From Cunninghamia lanceolata (Eukaryota; Streptophyta; Pinopsida; Cupressales; Cupressaceae): 64,000 nucleotides of DNA. The DNA is taken from the NCBI GenBank assembly GCA_027924645.1, contig BSBN01000888.1:18054501-18118500 (forward strand), read 5' to 3'. The position numbers and the translations under genes were made by a program. The notes beneath the pieces were generated by a model. That model made no database searches, was not told where the DNA came from, and was given only the letters and a program-made list of their open reading frames with translations. How positions within the stretch are numbered: the first letter of the stretch is position 1; each line of letters begins with the position of its first letter. This document shows positions 23,193 through 35,369 of this stretch, one piece after another.

Positions 23193-24555
23193 GTAAATAT
23201 TAAAATTATGAGGATGGTGGAACAACCTTTGAGGTTAAGACCTAAAAGGAAGTAGGTGAATTGATTTAACCAATTTGGACCAAAAAGATTAAAAAAGGTA
23301 GATTGATTTGGGATGTAGGTAAAAATTATTTTGGGAAGATTTGGAGGATATGATTAAGCATAATAATCAACCAAGGAGACCTTAGATGAACATGGTGAAT
23401 GGTTTTGGATAGTAATCAACTAACAAAGCCTTAGGTAATTTGGATGTTTGGATGATGTTGGATGTTGGATAAAATTTTCATGATGTTGGAGGCATACTCA
23501 AATCAAAAGGTGAGCTTGAATAGGTCTAGATCTTAGCATTTTTGTAAAGATGGATGTTTCTCTTTCAGATAAGGTAGACTAATGACCTTATGCAAAAAGG
23601 AATGACTATTCTACTTGAAGGTAGACTAATGACCAACAAGCAAGATAGGATAACAAAGGATGACTATTCTGGATTTGATTGAAAGATTGATTTTGGATGC
23701 TTGGATGGTTTTGATTTTTGGAAGTTTAGATTTTAAGGTTTTTGGATAATGCTTGTATGAATAAAATATAGGTCCAAAAGACAAAAATCAATATGTAAGG
23801 CTAAATTGGATTATGTATGGAGATGGGATTATGAAAATGGGGATTATAGTTGGGCTTAGTGATTTGATTGATAGTGAAGGGTCCAATAAGGAAAGTGATT
23901 ATTCTCTAAGGTCAATATGGGAATATGGGTGAAAATGATTATGGGTGATGGTCAAAGGTAGACTATGGTTTTGGTGGATTTTTGACAAAGTAGTTGTAGA
24001 TTGTGATTGGACAAGTCCCAAGGACTCTAAGACAGTTTGGAAGACATTCATGTAACCTAATTTGTAAATGGTACCAAAGCACAAAGATAAAGCACCACAA
24101 TAGGTAGAAATGATGCCAAGGATCAGGTGAGTAGTACCAAAACAGTGAGCTTTTGGTGACTATCAAAATGGCAACAAAAAAGATTTTTTAGGCACCAAAC
24201 TGAGAAGTTTTAGTGCCAAAATGGGACAATGATTTAGATTTTGCTCAGGTATTTTGGCAAATTTTGGCAAAATCTTGGGTTTTATTCTCAAAATTTTTGA
24301 ATTGGAAAGTCAAATGATAGATTTTTGGTGATGTTAAAATTTCCAATGGTTTAATGACTTACGAGGTTTTGGATAATGTCAATGATGGTTTCTTAGAAAG
24401 CATACAAACACTCCAAACAAGAGAATACAATGGCCAAAGGTGTTCATGTGAAATGTGGTAAATCAAACATTCGTCAAGAACTTGTACAACTTGAGGTGGG
24501 AAAAAGATACTACTTGTTGAGTCCCTACTTGGATTTATCCATATACTAAGACAAG
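23193..24555 (-). other. TAT-like element leader, middle piece (noncoding)
   Basis: DNA between the insertions of elements B and C. It carries no ORF I can support. It contains several short words of the form GGCACCAAA / AGTGCCAAA (for example 24090-24230), also frequent in the TAT LTR at 30180-30770, which supports common membership of the same element. Confidence 0.6.
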
Positions 24556-26163
24556 TGTCATAGATCAATAAGTTTCCAATTAAAGATTGGAAACTGTTCA
24601 TATAAAGATAAAGATTAAATCAAGACTAAAAGACAAATCAGCTCAAGATTCTGATTGTGAAGTAATAGTGAACATGGATGATGAAGTCATAAGCAATAAG
24701 AATCATCAAAATTTATATTATAAAAGGAACGGTGATCATGATATGGCTGCATCGATGGTTAAGAGGAATTATTATCTCCTTAATATTTGTATTACTACCA
24801 AGACACCGACATAAACAAGAGGATCACGGTTCATAAAGAGTTAAAGATCATTCTATTATACATAATAAAAGATCATGTGACAGCGTCTATGAGAGGATTG
24901 ACTAATATTAATAATAAACAAAGATTAAATGAAGAGACGGGCTCTTAACGAACACACCTTCTCACATTCATGTCCCTCTAAGACTTTATAAGGACCCTTG
25001 AGGCAGCGTCAAAGGCATCAATCGAAGCATTCTTCCTATCATCCAAAGGAAGAACATTCTAGTCTGCAAATATCTAAATAAAATGATACTCTCACAACAG
25101 ATATAATCCTTTCAAGTTAGACAATATAAAGATTACATCTGATCAAGGACTTTGCAGAAATCATAGTCCAAGGAATTGCAACAACAAGTAAGCATCTCAA
25201 CATTATTGTTCTTTCTATATCTCTAATTGACTATCATAATCAGGTATGAGGGTTCATTTATATTCTTGATTGTCATTCATAAATATATCAATTATGATGG
25301 CTCTGATTTATAAACAGACATCACTAACATTGTAATGTGTAGATAGTTATACTCCATTATAATGATATATCTTATATGCAATTATCCATATGTGATGTAT
25401 TAACCTCATATGGGAGGAAGAGAAGAAAGTGCCATGAGACCACTCATAGGTATTTTATAGACCTTTGTCACATGAGGTATAAGGTACCTATAGTGCAAAT
25501 GATATGTATCACATAGAGTCTTTGTCACATGAGGTATAAGGTACCCATAGTGCAAGGATAGTGATGTAATGGCCTTGGCTACTTTGATGTAAGGCATCAT
25601 AAGAGTACCAAAGAGTCTCATAGAGGCCTTGACTCTAAAGGTATTAAGGATACCACTTGAGTCTAAGGATAGGAGACATTAGAGCCCCATTGTGGATAAA
25701 CGCAACTCCCGTCTCATCTCTCATAGGTTGTTAATGAGTAACTTATGAAGAGATAACAAGATGCAATATATGTGGATAAAGATCATAGATCATGTGAAAT
25801 GTCATGATAGAGAATATGCAAGGCATATCGATAATGATCATGAGAGTAACATGTGAAATATGAATGATAGATAATGTGCATTGAAGTAATCATAAGATTA
25901 GCTATAGTGATATGCATTGAAAGTAATTATAGCTTCATAATAATGATATGCATTGAAAGTAATCATAGATTGATGATAGTAATGTATGATTGAAGTAATC
26001 AATGATGAACTCAAGTTATGAATTGGCATTTGATTATAAATGATAGAAACAATGTTCTTATGTGAATTGCTTTAAATGAAAAATGTACTAATGTCCTCTT
26101 TTTGCAAGTTGAAATTTGTGAACAAGGTAGCGAAATTTTGTCTTGTAACAAGGGGTCTTTACA
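24556..26163 (+). repeat. Element C 5' LTR
   Basis: Starts TGTCATAGATC and ends TTTACA. It contains a 31-base direct repeat, TCACATGAGGTATAAGGTAC plus CCATAGTGCAA, twice (about 25468-25555), also duplicated in the other LTR. Confidence 0.92.
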
Positions 26164-26164
26164 A

Positions 26165-26176
26165 TTGGTATCAGAA
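26165..26176 (+). other. Element C primer binding site
   Basis: TTGGTATCAGAAT follows the LTR end by one base. Its TGGTATCAGA core fits initiator tRNA-Met, with the following bases diverged. Confidence 0.8.
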
Positions 26177-26764
26177 TAGTCATCCTGCCATCTTGTGTGT
26201 ACTATGTGTGCCTTACATGCATTTAAGTGTATAGTTGTGATTTATGTGAATTCAATTGTTTTCAAAGGTTGACTTTGTGACTTGTGTATGCTTTGAAACA
26301 CATGTTAAAGTGAATACTTTGTGTATTACATGTAGTCACATGACTATACTTGGTGACTTTGGAATGGTGGACGGGTCACCGGTGTAGTATGGGATGCACT
26401 GAATCCCCTTGCTAATTGTCTAATACTATGCTTATATGTATTAATGCATTATGTATTGCTGATATGATTATGGGAGTATAATATGTTACCTATATTTGTA
26501 AGTAAAAAAAATGATGTGATTTTGATTACACTATTCTACATATACCTTCGCTATGATGGAGAAGAAGAAACAAAGGAAACAATGCGAGGGCCCTCTTCTG
26601 GGTATGCCACCTAGGGGGACATAATGAGCTCACATGGGCCAGAGGGGTTCTACCTTCAGTATGAAGGGTATTGCCTCTAGGTTTAGGGAGTGGCTACTAG
26701 GACACCTTAGTAATCTCACTCTCCTAGTATGGCATATGTAGAGAGGGAAGTCATGAGAATAATG

Positions 26765-27115
26765 GACTTCATATGATTGGCATGTGCCACATGAGTCTGA
26801 GGTGATCTATCATGAATGGCATGTGCCATGTTAGATTGAAGGTACCTTATATGAATGGCATGCACCACATAAGGCAAGTTTACAAATGGTGGACTTCATA
26901 TGAATGGCATGCGCTACATTAGATCGAGGGCTCCTTATATGAATGGCATGCACCACATAGGGAGAAGGATGACCTCATATGAATGGCATGCGCCACATGA
27001 GGCTGAGGTGATCTATTATGAATGACATGCGCCACATTACAGTGAAAATACCTTATATGAATGGCATGTGCCACATTAGAGTGAAAGTACCTTATATGAA
27101 TGGCATGCGCCACAC
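26765..27115. repeat. Minisatellite, about 9 units of 30-57 bp, inside element C
   Basis: The core ATATGAATGGCATGCGCCAC is repeated with spacers related to ATTAGAGTGAAAGTACCTT or ATGAGGCTGAGGTGATCT. Units begin near 26770, 26813, 26858, 26899, 26937, 26978, 27018, 27055 and 27095. Each core contains GGCATGC(G/A)CC, a near-palindrome. Spacing is irregular, so it is not a CRISPR array. Confidence 0.88.
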
Positions 27116-27680
27116 AAGGACAACAACACTATCATCAAATTTCTTAAGCAATCAAAGTCTTATTTACAACATCATTAGATTCATCTTGTGGGATTTCCAT
27201 TAATATTATTTCATTCCAAATCTCCAATCTTAGATTATCAATACTCCGAAAGTTTTCTTTAACATTGGATAATTTGTCTTTCTTGCATTCATTTGATTAA
27301 CTACATTTCCTCAATCATATTGCTATTCAAAATCAAATCAAATCTTCTTTGATCATGACATCATATAATCAATCACTCTACAAAGAACATAACTCTTCTC
27401 GACTTTGAGGTCAATAACATATAAGACCGAATCTCGTAACCAAAGATCAAGATGCATCATGGAATCTCAATACTCTCAAATCTTTTTAATCTATCCCATC
27501 ATTGATATTCAAAACATCAAACAAATTCTCTTTTAATGACAAACTCTCTTTCATGGAATCACAATCAAAATCTCTTCACTAAAGCATTTTCAAACCACAA
27601 TTTCGTCTCAACATGTAGACATAAAAGGGTGCAAATTAATGAAAGAAATAATTGTGATTGCTTGAGGACAAGGAATCTTA

Positions 27681-27692
27681 AGGAGGGAGGAC
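27681..27692 (+). other. Element C polypurine tract
   Basis: AGGAGGGAGGAC directly before the 3' LTR. Confidence 0.88.
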
Positions 27693-29265
27693 TATCATAG
27701 ATCAATAAGTTTCCAATTAAAGATTGGAAACCATTCATATAAAGATAAAGATTAAATCAAGACTAAAAGATAACTCAGCTCAAGATTGCAATTGTGAAGT
27801 AATAGTGAACATGGATGATGAAGTCATAAGCAGTAAGAATCATCAAAATTTATATTATAAAAGGAATAGTGATCATCATATGGTTGCATTGATGGTTAAG
27901 AGGAATTGTTATCTCCTTAATATTTGCATTACTACCAAGACAACGACATAAGCAAGAGGATTGGGATTCATAAAGAGTTAAAGATCATTCTATTATAAGG
28001 AATAAAAGATCATGAGAGGATTGACTAATATTAATAATAAACAAAGATGAAATGGAGAGATGAGCTCTTAACCAATGCACCTTCTCACATTCACATCCCT
28101 CTAAGACTTTATAAGGGACCCTTGAGGCAGCATCAAAGGCATCAATTGAAGCATTCTAGTTTGCAAATATCTAAATAAAATAATACTCTCACAACAATTA
28201 TAATCCTTCCAAGTTAGACACTATAAAGATTACATCTGATCAAGGACTTTGCATAAATCACAACCCAAGGAATTGCAATAGCAAGTAAGCATCTCAACAT
28301 TATTGTTCTTTCTATAGCTCTGATCAACTATCATAATCATGTATAGAGTTCATTTATATTCTTGATTGTCATTCATAAATATATCAACTATGATTGCACG
28401 GATTTATAAATAGTCATCACTAACATTGTAATGTGTAGATAGTTATAATCCATTATTCATAATGATATATCTTATATGCAATTATCCATATGTGATTTAT
28501 TAACCTCATATAAGAGGAAGATAGGAAAGTGCCAAGATGCCACTGATGGGTATTTTAGAGACCTTTCTCACATGAGGTATAAGGTACCCATAGTGCAAAG
28601 GCTATGTATCACATAGAGTCCTTGTCACATGAGGTATAAGGTACCCATAGTGCAAAGATAGTGATCTAATGGCCTTGGCTACTTTGATGTAAGGCATCAT
28701 AAGAGTACCAAGGAGTCTCATAGAGGCCTTGACTCTAAAGGTATTAAGGATACCACTTGAATCTAAGGATAGGAGACATTAGAGCCCCATGGTGGATAAT
28801 GACAATTCCCATCTCATCTCTCATAGGTTGTTAATGAGTAACATATAAAGAGATAGCAAGTTGTAATATATTTGGATAAAGCTCAGAAATCATGTGACAT
28901 GTCATGTTAGAGAATATGCAAGGCATATTGATAATGATCATGAGAGTAACATGTGAAATATGAATGATAGATAATGTGCATTGAAGCAATTATAAGATTA
29001 GCAATAGTGATATGCATTGAAAGTAATTATAGATTCATAATAATGACATGTATTGAAAGTAATCATAGATTGATGATAGCAATGTATGATAAAAGTAATG
29101 AATGATGAACTAAAGTTATGAATTGGCATATGATCGCATAAATGATAGAAACAATGTTCTTATGTGAATGGATTTAAATGAAAAATGTACTAATGTTCTC
29201 TTTTTGTATGTTGAAATTTGTCAACAAGGTAGAGAAATTTTGGCTTGTAACAAGGGGACATTACA
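27693..29265 (+). repeat. Element C 3' LTR
   Basis: Starts TATCATAG (the canonical TG of the 5' copy has become TA) and ends ATTACA. It is homologous to the 5' LTR throughout, with small deletions. Confidence 0.92.
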
Positions 29266-29659
29266 ACAAAGCAAATAGCTAAAGAAATTGCTGACACTAT
29301 GTCCCCCTTACATGGCACATGCACACCAATCTCTCTTGCCCTTCTATACTATGAACTGAAGGAATTCTTGTCTCTACAATGAATAGTACATATAGGGCGA
29401 CTTCAGAGGTCCGACCACCTGCAACATCAAGTAAAGGGTTTTGTGTCTCGAAAACAAAGGTGTTTAGTGGGGGAACATTTGAGGGATTGACACATTATGA
29501 GCATCCAGTAAACCACTTAAGGTTTAACCTAGTCCTACTAGCAATATCATATACACAAGATATGAATTCTTTTCTAAATAACACCGAACGGTAAGCACTA
29601 ATAGTGATTAAGACTTGGCTTTCACCTTATCCTATTTTGTATAGCGGACTGAATGGAAG
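29266..29659 (-). other. TAT-like element leader, LTR-proximal piece
   Basis: Noncoding DNA between the element C insertion and the TAT primer site. No gene seen. Confidence 0.6.
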
Positions 29660-29677
29660 TACCACTTGGGGTCGCCA
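29660..29677 (-). other. TAT-like element primer binding site
   Basis: The minus strand reads TGGCGACCCCAAGTGGTA one base after the LTR end. It is not an iMet site; it resembles the tRNA-Arg-type sites of TAT/Ogre elements as I remember them. Confidence 0.65.
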
Positions 29678-29678
29678 A

Positions 29679-32600
29679 TGAGTTATCCTTGAGGATGTGT
29701 CTCAAGGGTAGCGCCACTCTAAGAAAAATAAAAAGAGAGTAGAACCATTTTTCTTCACCCAAGATCCTTTTGAAGGTGAGGGGAGAGGATACTTTGATTC
29801 TATCCCTTGGGTTTAACACAAGTGTGCAAGCGTACAAGACATGTCAAACAAAGCTATCTTCTTTTTAAGATCCAAAACAAAGTGTTCCTATGATTGTTTG
29901 TAAACAAGGTTAATTTTAATGCACCAAATATAACTGTTTCTAAGCTAACAAAATCCTACAAAAGATGTTAGTAGTTTCAGTTTCAAGTCTTGGACAAACA
30001 TTATTTCACCTGCAGAACACTGTCAAACACCTGAATAGATCCCAAGATTAGCACAGAAAAAGGTACCAAAACATAATGAAATGGCGCAACAGAACAGATA
30101 AATAACACTATAGAAACCACAAATGCTGCTAAACAATTATTAGTGAATTATTATGATTGACAACAAATGAGAATCCAAGATGGCACCATAGGAAAAATAA
30201 ATGGTGCTGATTCTAAAATGGTTCCAAAATTGAATGAAAAGGCACTATAGGATAGGAATATAGTGCCAAACAGGATTTTAGATAATTTTACTTTGTCTGT
30301 TGAGTTTGATAGCACCAAATTGGGTGGATATAGCACCAAAGTGATGTAGAGCTTTAAAACCTTGTTCAAAAACCCATTAGTTTCAACAACATCAACTCAA
30401 ACAAGATAAAAATTATTTTGCTTGCATTAGCCACACACAAAAGACTAGATGAGAGTTAAAAAACCAAGTTAAAATCAAGCAAAATGAGCTTGGGTTAGAT
30501 GGAAATGCATTAGATGCACCCCTATACAAATTTTGACATAATAACCCCATATTCTTGCATATTTCTTGTTGAAACAAAGAGCACCTTAACCTAAAAGCTC
30601 ATGAAACATTCAAAAAAGCCACAAAAAGTTAAACTACAAGACCAAAGTTATTGAGGATGTCGTGTGAAAAAAAGAGTAAAAATAGTCAAAAATGGTGCCA
30701 CAAGATGAAGAAATGGCATCACTGCAGGAAGAAATGGTGTCAAATAGAGAGTCTTTAGTGCCAAACCTGCAAAAACACATCTTCTTGCACAAAAACTCAA
30801 ACAAAAGTTAGTATATTGGGACCATGGGGTCCCACCACATGTGCCAAATGAGAGAAAAGAAATCAAATGATGATAAAAACACAAAATATATGCATAAAAA
30901 TACAAATCTTATACCTTCAAAGTGATCTCCTCCTCCTAGATAAGGTGGAGAGCCTACCACCCAAAGACTCTTTCTTTACCCATGGTTTTACTATGTGATA
31001 TGCTCTCAACTAGTCTACAAATCACTAAAACCTAGCTCAATTGATGAAGAGATGGAGAGATTTTGGCATAATAAGTTTGTTGAAATTGTGGATGATCAAA
31101 TGGCTTGAATGAGCATGTATTTAAAGGCGTTTTGGAGGGATATTTGATCCAAGGGTTGAAATTCACTTTGGAGATCAATGGATGAGGATGAATGTGAGGT
31201 GGAGGGCTTAGATTAAATAATGGAAAATGGAGGGATGAGAATAAAAGTAAATTTTAAATCCATATGGGGATGAGGTGAGGATTAAAAATAAATTTTTAAG
31301 TGATGAAGGGGGTAAATCATAAAACACACAATAACAGAAATTGCATGCAGAAAATAGAATGATATTTTATTAATTTGGGAAAAACATTACATTACAGAAG
31401 CTCAAATACAATCAGATGATGAATCCCCTACAGGCTGCAACACATTACAGCTCCCTCTCTCAAGGCTCTGGAATCTTTAGCCTTTTGTAATCTTGATGAA
31501 GGGGGTAAATCATAAAATACACAATAACAGAAATTGCACACAAAAAATAGAATGATATTTTATTAATATGGGCAAAACATTACATTACAGAAGCTCAAAT
31601 ACAACCAGAGGATGAATCCCCTACAGGCTACAACACATTACAACTCCCTCTCTTAAGGCTCTGGAATCTTTAGCTTTCTGTAATCTTGATGAAGGGGGTA
31701 AATCATAAAACACACAATAATAGAAATTGCATGCAAAAAATAGAATGATATTTTATTAATATGGGCAAAACATTACATTACAGAAGCTCAAACACAATCA
31801 GAGGATGAATCCCCTATAGGCTGCAACACATTACAGCTCCCTCTCTCAAGGCTCTGGAATCTTCAGCCTTCTATAATTCCCAAATCAACCAAGGTTTCTA
31901 ATTTCCCTGACTTTCTTGACTCTACACCTTCCCCCTTAACTCTACTCCCCTGAGGGTTCCAAAAAATGGTTATGTATAGCCCTTTTTGGTGACCACCAGC
32001 TTAATTTTGGAATTTGCATCTCCCTCTAAAAATAGGTCAACTTCGCGGGGCCGAAACTTTCGATCTGACTGTTGGATTTTCAATTATAATACCTTTTCGA
32101 AAAGCTCTCGAAAAGATGATGGAGTGCAAGTAGAACCAATAGGTAGACTACTTGGGTTTCCCACCAAATTTAGGGCCCATCCAGAGCCTCTAAGTGCCTC
32201 AAATTTGACTTTGAATATTTCAATAAGATTTTTGGAATTTGAAATTTTAATATCTCACAAATGACAAATGATATTGAAGTGATTTCTTCACCATTAGCTT
32301 CAATTCACCATTCTGGAGGTCCGTGTAAGATTTTGTATCCAACCGTGCACAAATGCAAACTTACTAAAAATAGTAACCCTACCAAATTTAGCCCTTATTG
32401 AAAAGAAACAACACATTTTTTTTTTGGTTGAGGCAAGATTGCTCTTACACCCTAGATGCTCCTGCATCATTAATTCATTTTGGGAAGAATGGAAATTAAT
32501 GAAAGTGGGTGGTGTAAGATATCATTTATGGGGTTTATGACAAATGTATATAAAAAAATATTTTATGTGGCATAAAAATCAATTTTTTATTTAGAGGATG

Positions 32601-33066
32601 TGGGGAGGAGTGTTAAACAAGGTTTGACCAAACTAATCAAGGTGATTAGTCTAATTAATATGGCTGCAGTAAATTAAGGGTTAAAATTAATTAACTGGTG
32701 TTTTATTTAATTAATCCTAGGTCTGGAGGATAGGCAGGTTAGTCTAGCTAATTAAATAATAGGTATTTAATTAACTAGGGTACGGATAGGCTAATTAATA
32801 GGCTAAATTAACTAGATAAACATGATTTAGCTAATTAATTGGGTTTAATGAAATAGGTGAATTAATCCAATAAATATTTGCACATTTATTTAATTAATTG
32901 GGTTAATGGAACCATTGAATTAATTAAATTAATTCAATTTTAGGGGTGAAATGATGAATAATCAAGTGTTGGAGGTAATAATTAATTAATTAATTAGAAG
33001 GGAAATCGGTGATATTAGTGATGTCAGAGGTTGGTTAAATGGTGAAGACATTTTTGGGTGTCTACA
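29679..33066 (-). repeat. TAT-like element 5' LTR, 3.4 kb
   Basis: On the minus strand it starts TGTAGACACCCAAAAATG at 33066 and ends CA at 29679 before the primer site. The partner LTR is outside the window, so the boundary rests on the TG...CA ends and primer site position. It contains three 193-bp tandem units (31302-31876) and several GGTGCCA-type words. Bases 33067-33071 (TTTAC) should be the target duplication. Confidence 0.78.
31302..31876. repeat. Three tandem copies of a 193-bp unit in the TAT LTR
   Basis: Units start at 31302, 31495 and 31688 (GATGAAGGGGGTAAATCAT), each ending near CTTTAGCCTT..TAAT. Copies differ at about 5% of positions. Confidence 0.93.
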
Positions 33067-33865
33067 TTTACATTTTTTTTTAAATTAATTTTTGAAGAGT
33101 AACTATTATTTGGACATAGGTTTATGTCATCAAGCATAACATGTGTATATATCAAAATTTGATATTTTCTTGGTGAAACAAGGACATCAATACCTAGTGC
33201 AAAGGTATGTTTTGAATATTTCACTATCTTTTCACCTGTGTGTAAGAAGAACTTGTTGTTCAATCAAAAACCTATGTTTAGTAAAAATTAAAAATTAAAT
33301 ACATAATAAAATGAAAATATATCAAAATTATACTTATTGGAAAGCTCGTTTGGAGGACTATGATCTTACAAATTATCTTGTCAAGTTAATTATATTTGAA
33401 GGTCCAACCTGAGGTTTGAAACTAGATTTTCTGAGGAAGTTTTGATGCAAACACAAAAGTGTCTAGGTAAGTACCTTCGTTTAAAGGTCCTTCGAATGAA
33501 GGTACCTATGAATGAACATTTTACCTTCATTCATAGGTACCTTTGAACAAAGGTACATTAAAAAAAACTGAGTTGGAAAATAATATTTAAATACGTTTGA
33601 ATGAAGGTCACTTAATAAAAATATGTTTGTAGATTCTTAGTAGTCAACCTTCGAACAAAGGCTAATTTTGCTAGGATTTAATAAAATGTATATATTCAAA
33701 TTACATGTATATATACATGGTCATTTTATGATTTTAATATCAAAAAATAAAGGAAAATTTGCTGTCTATTTGAACTTGGTAAAATTTTTGTAGTGCTTTA
33801 CAAATTTGGAACATTGAATTGGCAATGAAATTATCAAGATCATATTTTGCAAATTCGTGTAGAAG
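33067..33865. other. AT-rich flank of the TAT element; no gene
   Basis: Host sequence outside the nest. It contains only the hairpin repeats at 33470-33670. Confidence 0.5.
33499..33543. repeat. Perfect 18-bp inverted repeat, 9-base loop
   Basis: Arms 33499-33516 and 33526-33543 (AAGGTACCTATGAATGAA and its complement). Related GGTACCTTCGTT / CCTTCGAATGAAGG words surround it (33470-33670), as in the end of a foldback or MITE-like element. Confidence 0.85.
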
Positions 33866-33974
33866 ATGGGGAATAAAAGGAGAAGGAAAAATAAGACTGC
33901 ATGATATCTTTCAATGCAAAGGGAACAAAAACTATGTGAAGAAAGGATGCAAAGATATTATGCTCAAAGAGAAG
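33866..33974 (+). pseudogene. Possible exon-like segment
   Basis: From the ATG at 33866 the frame reads MGNKRRRKNK, has one TGA (CGA likely), then continues LSMQREQKLCEERMQRYYAQ, a charged helix-like stretch, up to a GAAG/GTGTGT donor-like site at 33975. It could be the first exon of the gene relic at 35370. This is composition and splice-motif reasoning only. Confidence 0.22.
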
Positions 33975-35369
33975 GTGTGTATATTTTAGATAAATTATAA
34001 TTTTTTTTTAATTAAATCATCTTCTAGATAAGATTAAGATCAATACGATCAAATTGTTTTCAATTAAAGTAATTTTTCAATTCAAGTATGTTTTAAATAT
34101 ATTCATTTATTTAAATGTTGTGGATTCTATTACCATTCTTAAGTCCTCTACTAGAACCACTATGTTCACTAAGTCTACTTAACTAAACCATAAAACCTAT
34201 TTACCCTAGAAAACCTAAATCCTAAACCCTAAATATAATTGTGCTAAATATATGACTAGATGTTTTGGCTAAATTTTCTTCCACTAAATTAACTAATCAA
34301 ATTGCTTTCTAGTATATTTTTGTACCTTACTTGCGAAGTGAATCTATGATCTAAAGCCTAGGTCCTATCTAGGACCCTGCCCTAATGGAGACATACATGT
34401 AATTTGACTATCCTCGAAACATCCCTAGTCCTAACTTGTCTAAGTCTTAAACCCTAAATCCTAACCTCTAAGTTCCTTAAGTATTATAATTACAAATAAA
34501 TTATTATAATTATGAATTAAAGACTTGTGAGAGTTTCTTATATACCCTAGACTCCTAAACCCTAAACCTTATTTGTCAATTAAATATTATTGAGTTTTAA
34601 ATATAAATGTATATATAATAATATTAAACTAATATTTTATATGTACATGCATGCATATATATGATATATTGGACTACTATATTATATACATGTGCATATG
34701 ATTATTATAGCCCTTTAGGAATTTTGCACCACATTCACGAACCATGGTTCTAAGATATATTATTTATTCATACGATGTATGTAGTTAACATTATTCAACA
34801 CAACATGTACTATTATCTCCTCCTCTACTACTATAAATTATATATTGATCTATAATTTTGTAGTTACACGCTTAAATCTTCATTACATTGAATCTATTTT
34901 TATGTTAAATGATCTAGTAATTTAATATCTACCTATAAGTTTGCTTGACCTTAGAGACATATAAATTATAATTTGACAAATTAGCAATTAGTTAAGGAGT
35001 TAATGTAAGATTTTGATTAGATGATACTCCTAGAATTTTTTGATTGTAACATAAATCTAGGACATGAAAAGATAACTTTAGATAAAACTTGTGCACATGC
35101 CCATCCATACATGGACATATCATTCTAGATGTCATTTCCATTTACATGTTTATTTTCTCTTCTTGTACCAATACTTTGACATGCATGCACTTGATCGGTA
35201 GTATAATTGTAATTCAAAGTTGGAGAAAATTCTAAGGATGAATACTACATCCCTAATAGTTTCTCATTATGTAAGTTCATAATCACCTTCATGAGCTTTA
35301 TCCATGTAGTTTAATAATCTAACTTTTATATATATTTCTAAAATCTTCTCTTTTATATGATATGTGTAG
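33975..35369. other. AT-rich noncoding stretch
   Basis: Nothing recognisable. If 33866-33974 and 35370 onward are one gene, this would be its intron (GT at 33975, AG at 35368-35369). Confidence 0.4.

Larger units (their letters stand above)
24556..29265 (+). mobile_element. Element C: non-coding LTR retrotransposon (LARD-like)
   Basis: 4710 bp, plus strand. LTRs 24556-26163 (1608 bp) and 27693-29265 (1573 bp) are clearly homologous. The internal region of 1529 bp has a primer site and a polypurine tract but no gag or pol homology. The flanking duplication is ACAAG (24551-24555) against ACAAA (29266-29270), one mismatch. It sits in the leader of the TAT-like element. It could only have moved with proteins supplied by another element. 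Confidence 0.9.
11147..33066 (-). mobile_element. TAT/Ogre-like Ty3 retrotransposon, 5' part, cut by elements A, B and C
   Basis: The oldest layer of the nest, on the minus strand. Its own DNA survives as 29266-33066 (5' LTR, primer site, leader), 23198-24555 (leader), 12531-12809 (leader) and 11147-12530 (gag). Removing B (with one GTAAA copy) and C joins these blocks in one order and orientation. The LTR starts TGTAGACACCC and the primer site reads TGGCGACCCCAAGTGG, similar to the tRNA-Arg-type sites I associate with TAT/Ogre elements. A leader of about 2 kb before gag fits that lineage. The pol region and 3' LTR must lie left of the window, beyond element A. Confidence 0.8.

Noticed and set aside
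26765..27115. Possible CRISPR-like array
   Set aside because: Spacers are irregular and related to each other, the host is a plant, and the array lies inside an LTR element.
29622..29837. 71-codon minus-strand frame
   Set aside because: It straddles the TAT LTR end and primer site; no protein homology.
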